Below, in pieces: positions 1-11,645 of a DNA stretch of 64,000 bases. Source of the DNA: Beta vulgaris subsp. vulgaris (lineage: Eukaryota; Streptophyta; Magnoliopsida; Caryophyllales; Amaranthaceae); contig NC_079207.1 in the NCBI RefSeq assembly GCF_026745355.1, positions 35,638,930 through 35,702,929 on the forward strand, written 5' to 3'. Position 1 is the stretch's first letter. Every line of letters begins with the position of its first letter. Position numbers and translations under genes: made by a program. The notes below the pieces were generated by a model. That model saw only the letters and a program-made list of their open reading frames with translations, did not search any database and was not told the DNA's origin.

Positions 1-106
1 AGTTTTAACCACTAGGCTAAGTTTGTTTAGTGTTATTATCATAAAGTGTTATATTAATACATGAAATTTTTTCTTACCCGGGGCATAGCCCGGGCCTAAT
101 AACTAG
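1..106 (+). mobile_element. Helitron 3' end (non-autonomous, cut by window edge)
   Basis: The segment ends in CTAG at 103-106, followed by T, after a GC-rich palindrome (CCCGGG near 78-83 and again near 89-94) about ten bases upstream. This is the hairpin plus CTRR layout of a Helitron 3' terminus. The same sequence, with a TC 5' start, recurs complete at 34508-34691, 36649-36832 and 40239-40422, so this is the same family. The 5' end lies before the window. No coding capacity is expected in so short an element. Confidence 0.7.
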
Positions 107-680
107 TTACAAAGGTATAATTTGGCTTGTAATGGTTTTTAGTTATGGAGGTCAACGTCTTTTGGTTAAAGTTGTAGGTCTTGGGTTGAAGGTTAAAGGT
201 TTTCGAAGAAGTACATTTGACAAAGCTTTTAATGGGATTTTTGCAAATTTTTTTTTTCTTTTTTTTTATTTTTACACGTTTTTTTTTCGCTTTTTCCCTT
301 TTTGTTTGCTTTGATTTTTGTTTTTGCTCTCTTTTTTTTTGCTTGGCTTTACGTTGAATTGATGTCAAATGTATTTCTCACGAGGTAGGTTAAAGAGAGA
401 TGGATGTTATGTGTTTAGGTTGAATTGGATGATAAGGATTGGAGAAATGGTTGTAGTGACAAAATGAATGCCTCATTTATGCCAATTATGTTCATAAACT
501 TTATTAGAATAGTCATGAGAATTAAAAATTTATTTCCTTCTAAAGCAACAATGGTGATTTCCCTTGATGCTCATTAATGCAAGGTTGGAGAATAAATAAA
601 TAAATACTCATTTATTAATAGAAAATTATGAGTACATGTGACTACGTCTAGGTAGCAGCTCGAAAGAGAAGACTGTTACA
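107..680. other. No recognised feature
   Basis: AT-rich spacer with long T runs (about 240-350). The opposing small reading frames over the T-rich stretch are lysine-rich or phenylalanine-rich low-complexity translations and are not believable genes. Confidence 0.5.
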
Positions 681-1105
681 GTTTTTATTCGCCTACGCGA
701 TTGCGTATTTGATTATCTCATTGTAAAGGTTTTATTGAAAACATTTTTGAAGTCGCCAACAATCCTTTAAAGGAAGACTCATAAACCTAATTGGATGTTT
801 ATGAAACTTAGGGACATTTTTGGGACTTACCCAATGTAGATTTCCCCGTCATAACTTCATTAATGATCATGAACCAAAAATTGAATTCCATGGTGAAGGT
901 ACGGACACGATCATGAACCACGTTCTCCCATTGTTGGCCTCTACTTAATACGATTCATAACAAGTTTTATACAAAAAAAACCACATAATATTTTTCAACA
1001 CCCTAAAAAAAGTTTAGTTTAGGTTGGTTCAATAAACACATAAAAAGACTATATTTAGTGGTATATTATTTGACAATCAATGTTATTGAGTTCCTAGTAG
1101 GTTGT
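681..1105. repeat. Dispersed repeat family, copy 1
   Basis: About 420 bp that recurs, diverged, at 37782-38203 and 41366-41789. Shared landmarks in the same order include TTCGCCTACCGC-like, GAAGTCGCCAACAA, AAAGGAAGA, CATAAACCTAATTGGAT, GGGACAT, CTTACCCAA and ACACATAAAAAGACTATAT. There is no reading frame. It may be an LTR or leader fragment of a retroelement, but no termini are visible. This copy differs from the other two far more than they differ from each other. Confidence 0.6.
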
Positions 1106-1329
1106 CCATGTTATCTGCTTTAGTTGTTAGAACAATTATTTAGATCTCGATTGATAATAATATACAAGGTGAAAATTATTGCAATCACATATAAAAAATA
1201 ATGCTCAGAAAAGAATAAGAAAAGAAAATATTGCAATGAGTTAGTATAATACATAATAATTACATTAGTAGAAATATGTTAACATTCTAAATCATGAATA
1301 AAATGTACAAGTTTTTTTTGGGATTATAG

Positions 1330-1542
1330 GATTATGAGGTCTCCTCCCTTTATGCTATCTTTTGGGAAGGCTTTCCTGTGATCCTGGATCAATAGTATCA
1401 GAGCTGCCCATCCCTCGACTGTGCCACATGTGACCGATGGAAGTGACGCCGATGCTCGTCCGGGGCGAGGAACCTTCTCTCTCTTGCCTAGTGCAAAGCC
1501 TGCCACATGAGGGCATGTGGCTCTGAAGAGGGGTGGTATGTT
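1330..1542 (+). mobile_element. TRIM-like short LTR element: 5' LTR tail, internal domain and first bases of the 3' LTR
   Basis: The stretch ending at 1391 matches, with differences, the stretch ending near 12951 (shared words include CTTTTGG, AGGCT and TGTGATCCT). It is followed at 1393-1404 by a tRNA-Met-type primer site (TAGTATCAGAGC). A purine-rich tract (GAAGAGGGGTGG, 1525-1536) lies just before TGTT at 1539-1542. This layout, with LTR tail, primer site, about 130 bp of non-coding interior, polypurine tract and LTR start, is that of a terminal-repeat retrotransposon in miniature. A large copia element (1543-12812) sits in its 3' LTR, which resumes at 12818. The 5' LTR appears truncated at its outer side. 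Confidence 0.55.
1538..1542. repeat. Target site duplication of the first copia element, left copy (ATGTT)
   Basis: ATGTT stands directly before the 5' LTR start (TGTTGAG at 1543) and again directly after the 3' LTR end at 12813-12817. Five bases is the usual duplication length for Ty1-copia integration. Confidence 0.9.
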
Positions 1543-2703
1543 TGTTGAGTTCCCTATTTTGAGTTTTAAGTGATGACAAACCACATTGAACTATTATATT
1601 GCATGCATGTTTCTGTTTACATGTGTAGGTACCAAAGTACAAGTTAAATGGATAGAAAGACGAAGCTTGCGAAGCCAAGTCTTGAAGAATTGCATGAAGA
1701 CCAAGATCATGTTGTAGCATTTAGGTCTTAGATGCAATGTAAGTGGTATAAAGGTGTTGATGCACTGTAAAGGTTTGAAACTAGAGAGATGAGTTAGTTG
1801 TGAATGATAAGAATCCTCGGTTACTTGTCATACACAACTACAAGTAAACTTGGTTGACTGGAACAGTCTGGAAACACATCTGAACCAGTCCTCTAGGGTT
1901 TATTTCATACATTTGTATTTTAGGAAAGTTGTCTTTCCGCGCAAAATTGATTTTCAAAATACACGGATGCATGGTTTGTTGTGTGAGCAAGATTTCTTAA
2001 GTATAGTAAGTGTGTTATATGATCTTATACTGATTTTATTTATTATCAAATAAAATCAATGAGTATATTTTCCTTGGAATAATTTCCATACTTCCGAGGA
2101 AAATATACTCTCATAATATCATGTAACATTTACTTACCAAAGGCTTATTTAAGGAGTTCTACAAGCACAAAAACGAGGGAGATTTTGCACGCATATTTTC
2201 ATAATACTCTAAGCAAAAGCATTTCATCTCTTGAACTCTCAAATCTAAGCATAAACCCGAATACCACATCGATCTTAAATTACTCTCATTCTAAGCGTGT
2301 AAGGCTGTTTGTTTTTGAGAGAAAAACTGATTGTATTTGAGCATTCTGTGAGTTCAGTTTGCTGGGTAATTTGATCGGGGATCAACTTCAATTGAACCAT
2401 CATAGTTGGTGGTTGGGTCGAACTTCCATAGGTGGAAGTTGGGGAATCATCTTGTGCATAGGTGCATAAGTGATTGAGTGTAATTCTTTTGTTATTCTGT
2501 GTTGATTAATAAAAGAGTGAGTGAGTGGAGGACGTAGACTTATTAGAAGTCGAACCTCGTTAAATCCTTGTGTTGTTTATTCATTGCTTTTATTTCCGCT
2601 GCTAGAGAACTGTTCCTTTACTGTTCTTACTATAATCGAAAAATCTACAACATTCGGACAAACACTCAATTCACCCCCCTCTTGAGTGTCACTTGCACTT
2701 TCA
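1543..2703 (+). repeat. 5' LTR of the first copia element
   Basis: Begins TGTTGAGTTCCCT and ends CACTTTCA, the TG...CA pattern of LTRs. Near-identical to 11646-12812. It ends two bases before the primer site. It contains a palindromic stretch with TATTTTCCT and its complement around 2060-2110 and a CCCCCCTCTTGAG segment near its 3' edge. Confidence 0.95.
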
Positions 2704-2705
2704 AT

Positions 2706-2718
2706 TGGTATCAGAGCC
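2706..2718 (+). other. Primer binding site, initiator tRNA-Met
   Basis: TGGTATCAGAGCC is complementary to the 3' end of plant initiator tRNA-Met and lies two bases after the LTR, as usual for copia elements. Confidence 0.93.
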
Positions 2719-2758
2719 TAACTTCTTGAAAGGGTAACACCTAGAGAAGGAAGACACA

Positions 2759-5012
2759 ATGACTACTCAAGAAATGACTAGTGGACCCGGAGGATCAAGG
2801 TTGCCAAAGTTCAATGGAACCAACTATCCTTGGTGGAAAAATTGCATTAGAAATCTGATCATTGGCACAGACTATGAGTGCTGGATGATCATCAGAATGA
2901 CCAAGGAGGTGGCTAACAATTCAGATGGAACAGAGAAGAAGGAGAGTGAGTACACTACTACAATCTGAAGACTCTCGAGAAGAATGCAAAGGCCATGTCA
3001 CTACTTCAACAAGGTATTGCTGATAATGAGGTAAGCCGTATTTAGCATGCTCTACTGCTAAGGAAATATGGGAAACCTAGAATTAGCCTATGAAGGCACT
3101 AGTGAAGTCAGGAGATCTAAAGTTGATATGCTTATGTCTAAATATGAAACTTTTGATATGAACCGAGATGAAAATATAAGAGATATGTTTACTCGTTTCA
3201 TGACAATTATCAATGAACTTAAATCTCTTGGAAAGAACTTTACTAATGAAGATTTGGTGAGAAAGATCTTGAGAAGTTTGACAGGTAAATGGCTGCCCAA
3301 GGTGACTGCTATTCAGGAGGCTAAGGATCTAACGACCTTGTCCATAGAACAACTTATTGGGTCATTAATGATTCATGAGATGTTGGTGGATTCAAAGGAG
3401 GAAAGCACAACCAAAAGTCGTGGGTTAGCTTTGAAGGGTGAGGAAATGATGAAGATCTCGATGAGATTGGCTCATGGCTAAGAGGTTTGAGAGGAGTCTC
3501 AGAACGCAGTTCAAGGGGAAGTCTTGGAAGAACAAGGGAACTGAAGAAGACCAGTTCCAGCACTGGTTGCTTCAAATGTGGAGAAATGGACACATGATCA
3601 AGGATTGTCCAGCATGGAAGAATGATAAAGGAGGACAGAGAGAGAAGAAAATGACTAAGAGGGCTATGCTAGCCGCCTGGGGTGATTCTGATTCAGGTGG
3701 TGAAAGCGAGGAAGATGAAGCCCTAATGTGTGTGACTGTCCTGATTGGAGACATAGACCAGAAGCAGACCAGTTTAGGAAAGAAAGGACACATGTGTCTC
3801 ATGGCAGGAAGCAGCTCTTCCGACGAAGAACAGGTAACTATTTCTAATATGCAAGAACAAATGAGATATTGTGATAGAGATGAGTTACTAGATTTTATTG
3901 ATTCTGCTATTGAACAAAATGTTAAAGGTAATGCTGCTTATAAAGCTAACAAAAAGAAGTTGAGAGACGTAACTCGAAACTTAGACCTAAGTGAAAGCCG
4001 TTCTGCTGAACTTGAACTTATTTGTACAGAACTGAAAGAAAAAATTTCAGAGCTTGAAATAAGTTTGGATCAGAAGAATATTGAGCTTGAGATGCTAAGA
4101 CCTCAATCAGATTTTTCAAAAACTGATTTTTATCAAAAAATGATAGAGGATTTAGTAAACTCAAGGAGGCTGAAGTTGAAGGTATAAATTTCGAGTTACT
4201 CAAACAGAAAAGCTTTACTTTAGAACATTCTGATTTAATTTTGGCTCATAATTATCTGATTGATGATGTGGAAGAATTGTTCAATGAGTATGTGGATTTG
4301 AAAGCTTCTTTTGCTAGCACAAGTGGTCCTAGTGTTAATGTGAAGACTTATGTTTGGAATATGAGGGTAAGATCTGTGATCTTCATCCGAAATATACGAA
4401 CTAAGAAAAGGCAAGAACATTGCGACCACTTCTGAACCAGATCCAGAACTGGTTTCAAAACTTAAGGATGAGCTTCATAAGGCAAAGTTGGATCTTGCCA
4501 TTGCTGCAGAATTTAATGAAGCTCAACTTAAGAAACTTGAAACCAAGGAACAGGATTTGAGTGACTCTTGAGACAGATGAACAGGTTGCTCGATGCTCAG
4601 AGTACTTTAAACATTCTGACCTCACAACCTGGTAATCCTCAGAGGTTTGGATTAGGGTATTCTGGAACCAGTTCCCAACAGCCACCAAAGTTGGGAAGAG
4701 ATGAGACTTGGATTTCTGAATTCAAGAGAGGTAAGTACGTGTTTGCAAAGGACATGCACGTATGTACCTCTGTGGTAAGAATGGTCATGTTATTAATACT
4801 TGTTGGACTAAGCAAAAACATGATAAAAGAAACCAGTCTCATGTTCACAATGCCATTATCAGAAGGGCACACACACAATTGGTCTAACAATGGAAAACAT
4901 GATAAAACAAAGAAGACCAATGTAAAACAAATCTGGGTTAGAAAGGACAGAGTCAAACCAGTTTCCAAGGACAAGGAACCCAAGAAAATCTGGGTTCCTA
5001 AAACTAAACCTT
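2759..5012 (+). pseudogene. gag: Copia gag and gag-pol linker, broken
   Basis: The first start codon (2759) follows the primer site by 40 bases and opens with a motif typical of SIRE gag (KFNGTNYPWW). Fragments follow at 3068-3481 (UBN2-type capsid region, with NIRDMFTRF), 3474-4187, 4241-4435 and 4568-5014. A CCHC zinc knuckle lies near 3565-3610 but its cysteines and histidine fall in different frames. A long coiled coil (many E, L, K; about 3990-4190) is typical of this lineage. The stop at 2966 and several frame changes inactivate it. The protein would normally package the element RNA in cytoplasmic virus-like particles. The last fragment ends with a WVPKTK linker that recurs, decayed, in the second copia element near 61835. 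Confidence 0.85.
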
Positions 5013-5039
5013 GATTTGTTGTGCAGGTTAGAGTGAGAG

Positions 5040-8000
5040 CAAAACCATACTGGTATTTGGACAGTGGTTGCTCAGACACATGTCAGGAGATAAAAGTCAA
5101 TTTCTCTCACTCGTAGCCTATGAAGGAGGAAGTGTCACCTTTGGAGACAATAGCAAAGGTTTGATTAAAGGTATAGGTAAAGTTGGTAAGACACTTTCTC
5201 AAGCTATTAATGATGTTTACTTTGTAGAAGGTTTGAAACATAACCTCTTGAGCATTTCTCAACTATGTGACAAAGGAAACCATGTTGAATTTGAAACCAA
5301 TCTTTGTCATATAGTCAACACTGAAACAAGGGAACTGGTCTGCAAGGGATTTCGACATAACAATGTTTACATAACATTTTTAAGTCAGATTCCAAAGACC
5401 AGTGCCACTTGTCTTAGTGTTATAAAGGATGATCATTGGCTGTGGCATAAGAGACTTGGACATGTAAGTTTTTCTTTGCTTAATAAACTGAGATCTCAAG
5501 ACTTGGTGACAGGTTTACCTAACATCAAGTTTGCTGCAGATCATATTTGTCATGAATGTGCTAAATGTAAACATGTCAAGTCCTCTTTTCAGCCAAAGAA
5601 GTTTGTAAGCACAACTAGACCTTTCGAACTTGTACACATGGACTTGTGTGGGCCCATGCGTGTGCAAAGTCGAAATGGTCATAGTTATGTGTTTGTGTTA
5701 GTTGATGATTATTCTCGTTTCACTTGGACAATCTTTTTGAAGTTTAAAAATGAAACTTTTGAAGAATTTGAAATTCTGGTAAAACAGTCCAAAACAAGAT
5801 TAGTCATCAACTGGTCTCTATCCGGTCTGATCATGGTTCTGAATTTGACAATGTCAGCTTCGTAACCTACTGTAATGATCATGGTGTATCTCACAATTTT
5901 TCAGCTCCTAGAACTCCACAACAAAATGGAGTGGTTGAAAGGAAAAATCGCACTCTAGAAGAAATGGCAAGAACAATGCTTCTAGAGAGTGGTCTTCCTC
6001 GAAACTTCTGGGTTGAGGCTGTGAGTACTGCGCGTTATATTTTAAATAGGGTAATGTTGAGACCTTTACTGAAGAAAACACCTTATGAGCTCCTTAGGGG
6101 AAGAAAATCAAACATTGTACATTTACGTGTTTTGGGTGCAAATGTTTTGTACACAACAATGGTAAATCAAGTTTGGACAAGTTTGATCCTAGGAGTGATG
6201 AGGCTGTTTTCGTTGGATACTCTTCACACAGCAAGGCATACAAAGTTTTCAATAAAAGAACCTTGTGTGTTGAAGAAAGTATCCATGTCTTGTTTGATGA
6301 GACTAACATGTTCAGCAAGCATGTGCAGGTTGAAGATGCTGATGAGTTCGAAATTGGTATGCTGAACTTTACAGGAGCTAAGGATGAAGAAGGTGCTGAA
6401 CCAGGCTCACCACACAACTCTCATAGAGAGGAAGAGTCTGGTCCAGCACAGAATCAGGTAGCTCAAGAGGTAAGGGAAGGAGATAGTGACTCAGATGCTC
6501 ATCCACATGAAGATGATGCAGATGAGACCACTATGGAAACTGGTTCACCTGCTCAAAACAACAATGAGACAGGGGGAACCAGTACAGGAACAGGTTCAAC
6601 ATTAGAAGGCACAAATGCAAACTTTGATATGAACAAATCTTTTAAGTACAAGTCCTCTCACCCCACTGATCTAATCATTAGTGACATTAACAAGGGGGTG
6701 CAGACAAGGAACTCTACTTTGCAAAACTTTTGTGCATTCTATTCCTTCTTATCAAATGTTGAACCTACTGACTATAAGGTTGCTTTAACGGATCCAGATT
6801 GGGTTCTAGCCATGCAAGATGAACTCAATCAGTTTGAGAGAAATCAAGTATGGCATCTTGAACCCAGGACGGAGAACATGTCTGTTATTGGAACTAAATG
6901 GGTGTTCAGGAACAAATTGGACGATTCAGGAATTATAGTCAGAAACAAAGCTAGGCTAGTGGTTCAAGGGTTTAATCAACAAGAAGGAATTGATTATGAT
7001 GAAACCTTTGCTCCAGTAGCCAGGCTTGAAGCTATCAGGATATTAATTGCATTTGCTGCTCAAATGAACTTTAAACTCTTTCAAATGGACGTTAAGACAG
7101 CCTTTCTTAATGGTTTTGAAAGAAGATGTTTATGTAAAGCAACCCCCTGGTTTGAGGATAGTGACTTGCCAAATCATGTTTTTAAACTCGACAAAGCTCT
7201 TTATGGTCTCAAACAAGCTCCTAGAGCTTGGTATGAGAGACTTTCCAGTTTTCTTTTAGAAAATGGCTATAAGAGAGGATCAGTTGACAAGACACTATTC
7301 TTGAAAGAAAGGGGAACTGATCTGCTAGTGGTCCAAATATATGTTGATGATATTTTGTTGGAGCTACTAACCTGATTTGTGTAATGAGTTTGCAGATTTG
7401 ATGAAGAGCGAATTTGAGATGAGTATGATGGGAGAACTTGGATTCTTCCTTGGCTTCAAATCAAGCAAACCAAAGATGGAATCATGATCCATCAACAGAA
7501 ATACCTCAAGGAGCTGCTGAAGAGGTATGGTCTGCAAGATAGCAAGTCCTATGAAACACCTATTCCAACTTCTACAAAATTGAGCCTTGATGAGAAGGGA
7601 AAGGATGTTGAGGGCAAGCTATACAGAGGTATGATTGGCTCATTGCTTTACTTAACAGCCAGTAGGCCAGATATAGTGTTTTCAGTAGGGTTGTGTGCGA
7701 GATTTCAAAGCAACCCTAAAGAATCTCACCTAAAGGCTGTTAAAAGGATTCTTAGATATCTCAATGGTACTGATGATTGTGTTTGTGGTATCCAAAGGGC
7801 AGCAGCATGAGCCTCATTGGATACACAGATGCTGACTTTGCTGGTTTTATTGTGGACAGGAAGTACTTCTGGAATGGCCCACTTCTTAGGTTCTTGTCTC
7901 ATTTCATGGGGATCTAAGAAACAAAATTCTGTAGCACTATCCACAGCTGAGTCTGAGTACATTGCTGCTGCTTTGTGCTTGCTCAACTCTTGTGGATAAA

Positions 8001-8280
8001 GTCACAACTAAAGGATTTTGGGGTCTGTTTCGGAAGTGTTCCTATTTTATGTGATAACACAAGTGCAATCAATATTTCGAAAAATCCTGTCCAGCATTCT
8101 AAAACCAAGCATATTGAGATTAGGCATCATTTTCTAAGGGACAATGTTGAAAAAGGTAATGTTGAGTTGGAGTTTTGCAGGTCAGAAGATCAACTAGCTG
8201 ACATATTTACAAAACCTTTGAGCAGAGAAGTGTTCATCAAGCTTCGTACCTTGTTGGGTATGATTAAGATTAGACAATGA
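5040..8280 (+). pseudogene. pol: Copia pol: protease, integrase, reverse transcriptase, RNase H; broken
   Basis: The aspartic protease triad DSG is at 5060-5068, but the frame changes within ten codons of it. The integrase zinc-binding region (HKRLGH, then CHECAKCKH) is at about 5445-5575 and the DDE core follows. Its first Asp is in HMDLCGP (about 5640), but the frame changes near 5810 before the second Asp, and the Glu lies in the NGVVERK frame near 5930. Reverse transcriptase runs to 7375 ([29 protein letters not shown]). The catalytic YVDD is intact at 7340-7351, but the frame is lost a few codons later. RNase H (ALSTAESEY, then TKHIEIRHHFLRD) uses two further frames and ends at 8280. Order and motifs are unmistakably Ty1-copia. 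As read, no functional polyprotein can be made. Confidence 0.92.
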
Positions 8281-8829
8281 GCTCTTAGGTCTTGACTTGT
8301 CCCTTTGGCTAGTCAAATGATGTCAATTTGTGTATATATTTCTTTTTCTTTGTACATTTTTTTTTTTGCTTTTAGGGCTTACAAAGTTCTTATGCGATGC
8401 TGAACTGATCATCTTAGTACTTGGGTACTTAAGCATAAGTCTTAAAAAGGTAAGTTGGCACAGACCAGTTGCAGACCACTTGGGAACCAGATTCTTGAGG
8501 CGGTTATTCTCTGAATATTTTATTTTCAAATTTCAAATTCGGAAAATAAATGAAGCGACGGTTGTAATTAAGGTAACTGCAGTTTGCGAGGTTGGTTATT
8601 TTCTTGCCATCTTATATATATTCTTGCATGTGATCATGCTTTCCTTATTTCTTTCTCATTCTCTTTGATCACATATTTTCTGATTTTTCTTTTCTTTCTT
8701 TGCTTATATTCTCTCGATCAAACCCTAATTCCTTTCTACTTCTTCTTTCTCGAATTCTTGAAACACAAATTGTTCAAGTTTTCTTTTCTTGTTCTTAAGT
8801 GCTCAAAACAGAGTGAATTCAGTCTCATC

Positions 8830-10926
8830 ATGTCAAAAAGGAGGAGTACTAGGTTGGTAGAAAAGGAGGTTGAAGAATCTCCTGAAATTGAAACTAAGAA
8901 CACAAAGGATGTGGCTGAACCAGTGGAGGAACCGGTTATGGAGGAAGAGGTTGAAGATGAGGAAGAAGCAACTTTAATACGGAGGAATTCAAAGAAGCCA
9001 GCAACCACAAAATCCACCACTACCAAAATAACATACACCAAAAACCACCACAAATCTACCACAAAAGCGGTATTCCAAAATCAACCGAAATCACCACAAA
9101 CCGCCATCCCAAAGTTACAAAAACCACCACTCCCAAAAAGCCTGTCACACCAAAATCAAAGGCTTCACCCAAAACCGGTTGAGGAGTCTAAGCCAGAGGA
9201 GTCGGAGAAGATGGAGGAGTCAGAACGGAAAGGAGTCGGAGCCGGTGGGTGAGTCAGAACCGGAAAATCAGGAGTGGAGGAAGAAGAAGTTGAGAAGGAG
9301 GATGTTGTAGTTGAAAGAGGAAAATGCAGGCAAAGAAAGTTGCTGCCAAGAAACCGCCATCAAAAGCGGTTAAGTCTGTTGAGGAGGTTACCAAACCCAT
9401 CACCACAAAACAGTCAGTCTAAACCACCAAATCCAAACTCCCTACCCCTAAAATCACACCCAAACCAGTGGAGAAATTAAAGAAGAAGGAAGGTGCTGAT
9501 GTTGAGGGGGAAGTTACTAAGAAGGAGGGTGTTAAGCTGTTGCTAGCAAGGGAACAAGGGTAAAGACGGTTGCTAGGAAGGGTGCTGAATCATCCAAAGG
9601 CAAGGAGATTGTGCATGAACCAGAACCAGATCGGTTCCCAGCTGACAAAAAGAGGAAGCTGCCTGCTATTGTTGCTGTAGAGGGTTCTAAACCCAAGAAA
9701 AGTAAGTCTATCACTCCGAGCCTTTGTATGATTTGAGGGATAGGTCTATTCTGGTTGGTTTTTCTGTTGCAAAGAGTTGGGTTGATCAGAATTCTTGCAT
9801 GAGGTTAAGGAAGCTTTAGATTTCAGAAATGGTCTGTTTTGTTTGCAAAGACTTGATGTGTTTATGCCTTTGGTTGAGGAATTTTATGAACACCTGCATA
9901 CTAAGCGATGGGTCCTACTTTCTTTTGTTAAGGGCACTCCCATTAATTTATCTGAGAAGCTTTTGGCTGAAATTCTCAAGTCCCAAACAAGGGACTTGAT
10001 GTGTACTCAAGGGAGAACTGGCCCACAGTTAAAGGAATCACAGCAGAACAGATCCAGACCAGGTTGTTCACTGGTCCACCTGACCCGAAGCAAGGGTACA
10101 CCATTGGCCACTTAAGGGAGCCATCATGAGGATATTTCATGCCATAGCCTCAAAGATTATGTTTCCCATAGCACAAGGCCGCATGAGTGTACGGTTGATG
10201 GATAGTGTTCTCATATACTGTCTCATGGAACATATTCCAGTCAACCTCCATGCTATGATGTTGGGTCACATGATTTGTTGTGTGGAGAAGGCTAAGCATG
10301 CACTGCCCTATGGAGGATGGCTGACCTTAGTATTCAAGCATTGGAAAATTCGTATGGCGGGAGACTATGGCACCATGTCTCATCTTACGAATCAGATTAT
10401 AGGTCAGAAGGGCATGTCATATGCAGATGGTAATCTGAAAATGAAGGGTGAAGCAAAGGGTGATGCAGTTGGTGCAGGGACCAGTACGGAATCAGTTCAG
10501 GCTACTTATGCCTTGGTAAAGCAGTTGAGTGACCAGAACCAGATGATGCGGAATATACTGAATAGTGTTACTCAACTTTGCACTGCACTTCAGGAATCCT
10601 ACAGGAGAGTTGAGGTTCGCCTTGACAAAGCTGGTATTCAGGGTAGAGAGGATTATGAGGCAAAGGCAGAGTCATCCCATGCTGCTGGTGATGAAGATGA
10701 CGATGAACTGGTTTCCGAGGACGAGAAAGAAGAAGAGGATGAGGAAGAGAAAGAAGAAGAGGAGGAGGAAGAGAAAGAAGAAGAGGAGGAGGAAGAAAAT
10801 GAAGAAGATGTTTCAGAGAATCTTAGGAGGAAGAAGATGATGGGACTGAAAACGACTCTGGAGCTGATTGAATTCTTCTCTTTTTCTTCTTATTTTATTT
10901 TGCTGCTAACTCCTCTCTTTTATTGA
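8830..10926 (+). pseudogene. SIRE-type third ORF (envelope-like), broken
   Basis: About 550 bp after RNase H a new frame begins at 8830 with a basic start (MSKRRSTRL). It runs through a Lys/Pro/Thr-rich and Glu-rich region and breaks at 9252. Later fragments at 9795-10115 and 10126-10926 have a compact, non-repetitive region that resembles the putative plant transposon domain found in the extra ORF of SIRE elements (VEEFYEHLH, then LPYGGWLTLVFKHW). A probable coiled coil (about 10500-10650) and a strongly acidic Glu-rich tail (about 10720-10820) follow. The extra frame is often called envelope-like by position, but no fusion or receptor function is shown. I see no clear signal peptide in the basic start. 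At least three frame breaks disable it. Confidence 0.6.
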
Positions 10927-11630
10927 ACTTTATATCTGGTTATCCCTCGTCCCAAATTACAAAAACATTTGCTCTGAATAATTATTATTTGGGACTTGTC
11001 GCTTTTGGTACTTTGCAGGAACAATGGTAGCATCAGCATCCCTAGAATGCTGTTTGAGCTGCCTATTTAGCATGAACTTCGTATAATTGGTAGTTTAACT
11101 AGTGGTTGTGTTTTGTTATTTGTTACTTTGTTTGTTTCCTTGATCTCTTTTGATGATGCCAAAAGGGGGAAGCAGGTGTGAACATCTGTGATCTTTTCCA
11201 CCTAATCTTAGAGGGAAGCAGGTCTGGTGTTACAACCTGTGTGTGTTGCAGCAACTAGAGCAAGGCTGAGTGCCTTGTTAGAGGTGACAGACCAGAAGTG
11301 GTCTGGAAGTAAGTGTATTCCAAGCACTTTACTTCTTTTCATCCTAATGACTTAGAAATAAGTCTGAACAACTACTGATGTTCTTCTTGCGAATGTATGT
11401 TTAAGTATAAGAGCTCTGAGTCTAATTAGTATTTGCCTATGCTACTTAGAAACTCTTTCTTAAACTGCTGTCAGTTAGTTGTGAACTGGTGTACTTGTAA
11501 ATGATGCTTAATCTGCAGGAACAGTACGAGACCAGTGCCTTGAGTTCTTATCTTAAGAATTCAAATTGTTTGAAAAAGTTCTCAAAACTAATGATATTAT
11601 TTGCAGGGGAACTTCAGGGTTTGTCATCAT
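10927..11630 (+). other. Copia 3' untranslated tail before the polypurine tract
   Basis: About 700 bp without a credible reading frame between the acidic ORF3 tail and the polypurine tract. It is rich in short CCAG/CTGG words (ACCAGAAGTGGTCTGG near 11290), like the rest of the element, and includes GATGATGCCAAAAGGGGGAAGCAGG around 11151-11175, which resembles a second purine tract. Confidence 0.5.
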
Positions 11631-11645
11631 CAAAAAGGGGGAATT
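11631..11645 (+). other. Polypurine tract of the first copia element
   Basis: CAAAAAGGGGGAATT directly abuts the 3' LTR start at 11646. This is where plus-strand priming is expected. Confidence 0.85.

Noticed and set aside
96..368. Lysine-rich and phenylalanine-rich opposed small ORFs
   Set aside because: Low-complexity translations of poly-A/T sequence beyond the Helitron end, with no start context or homology.
8584..8829. Hydrophobic N-terminal extension of the copia third ORF as a signal or membrane segment
   Set aside because: The hydrophobic part lies upstream of the better start at 8830 and is a T-rich non-coding leader translation.
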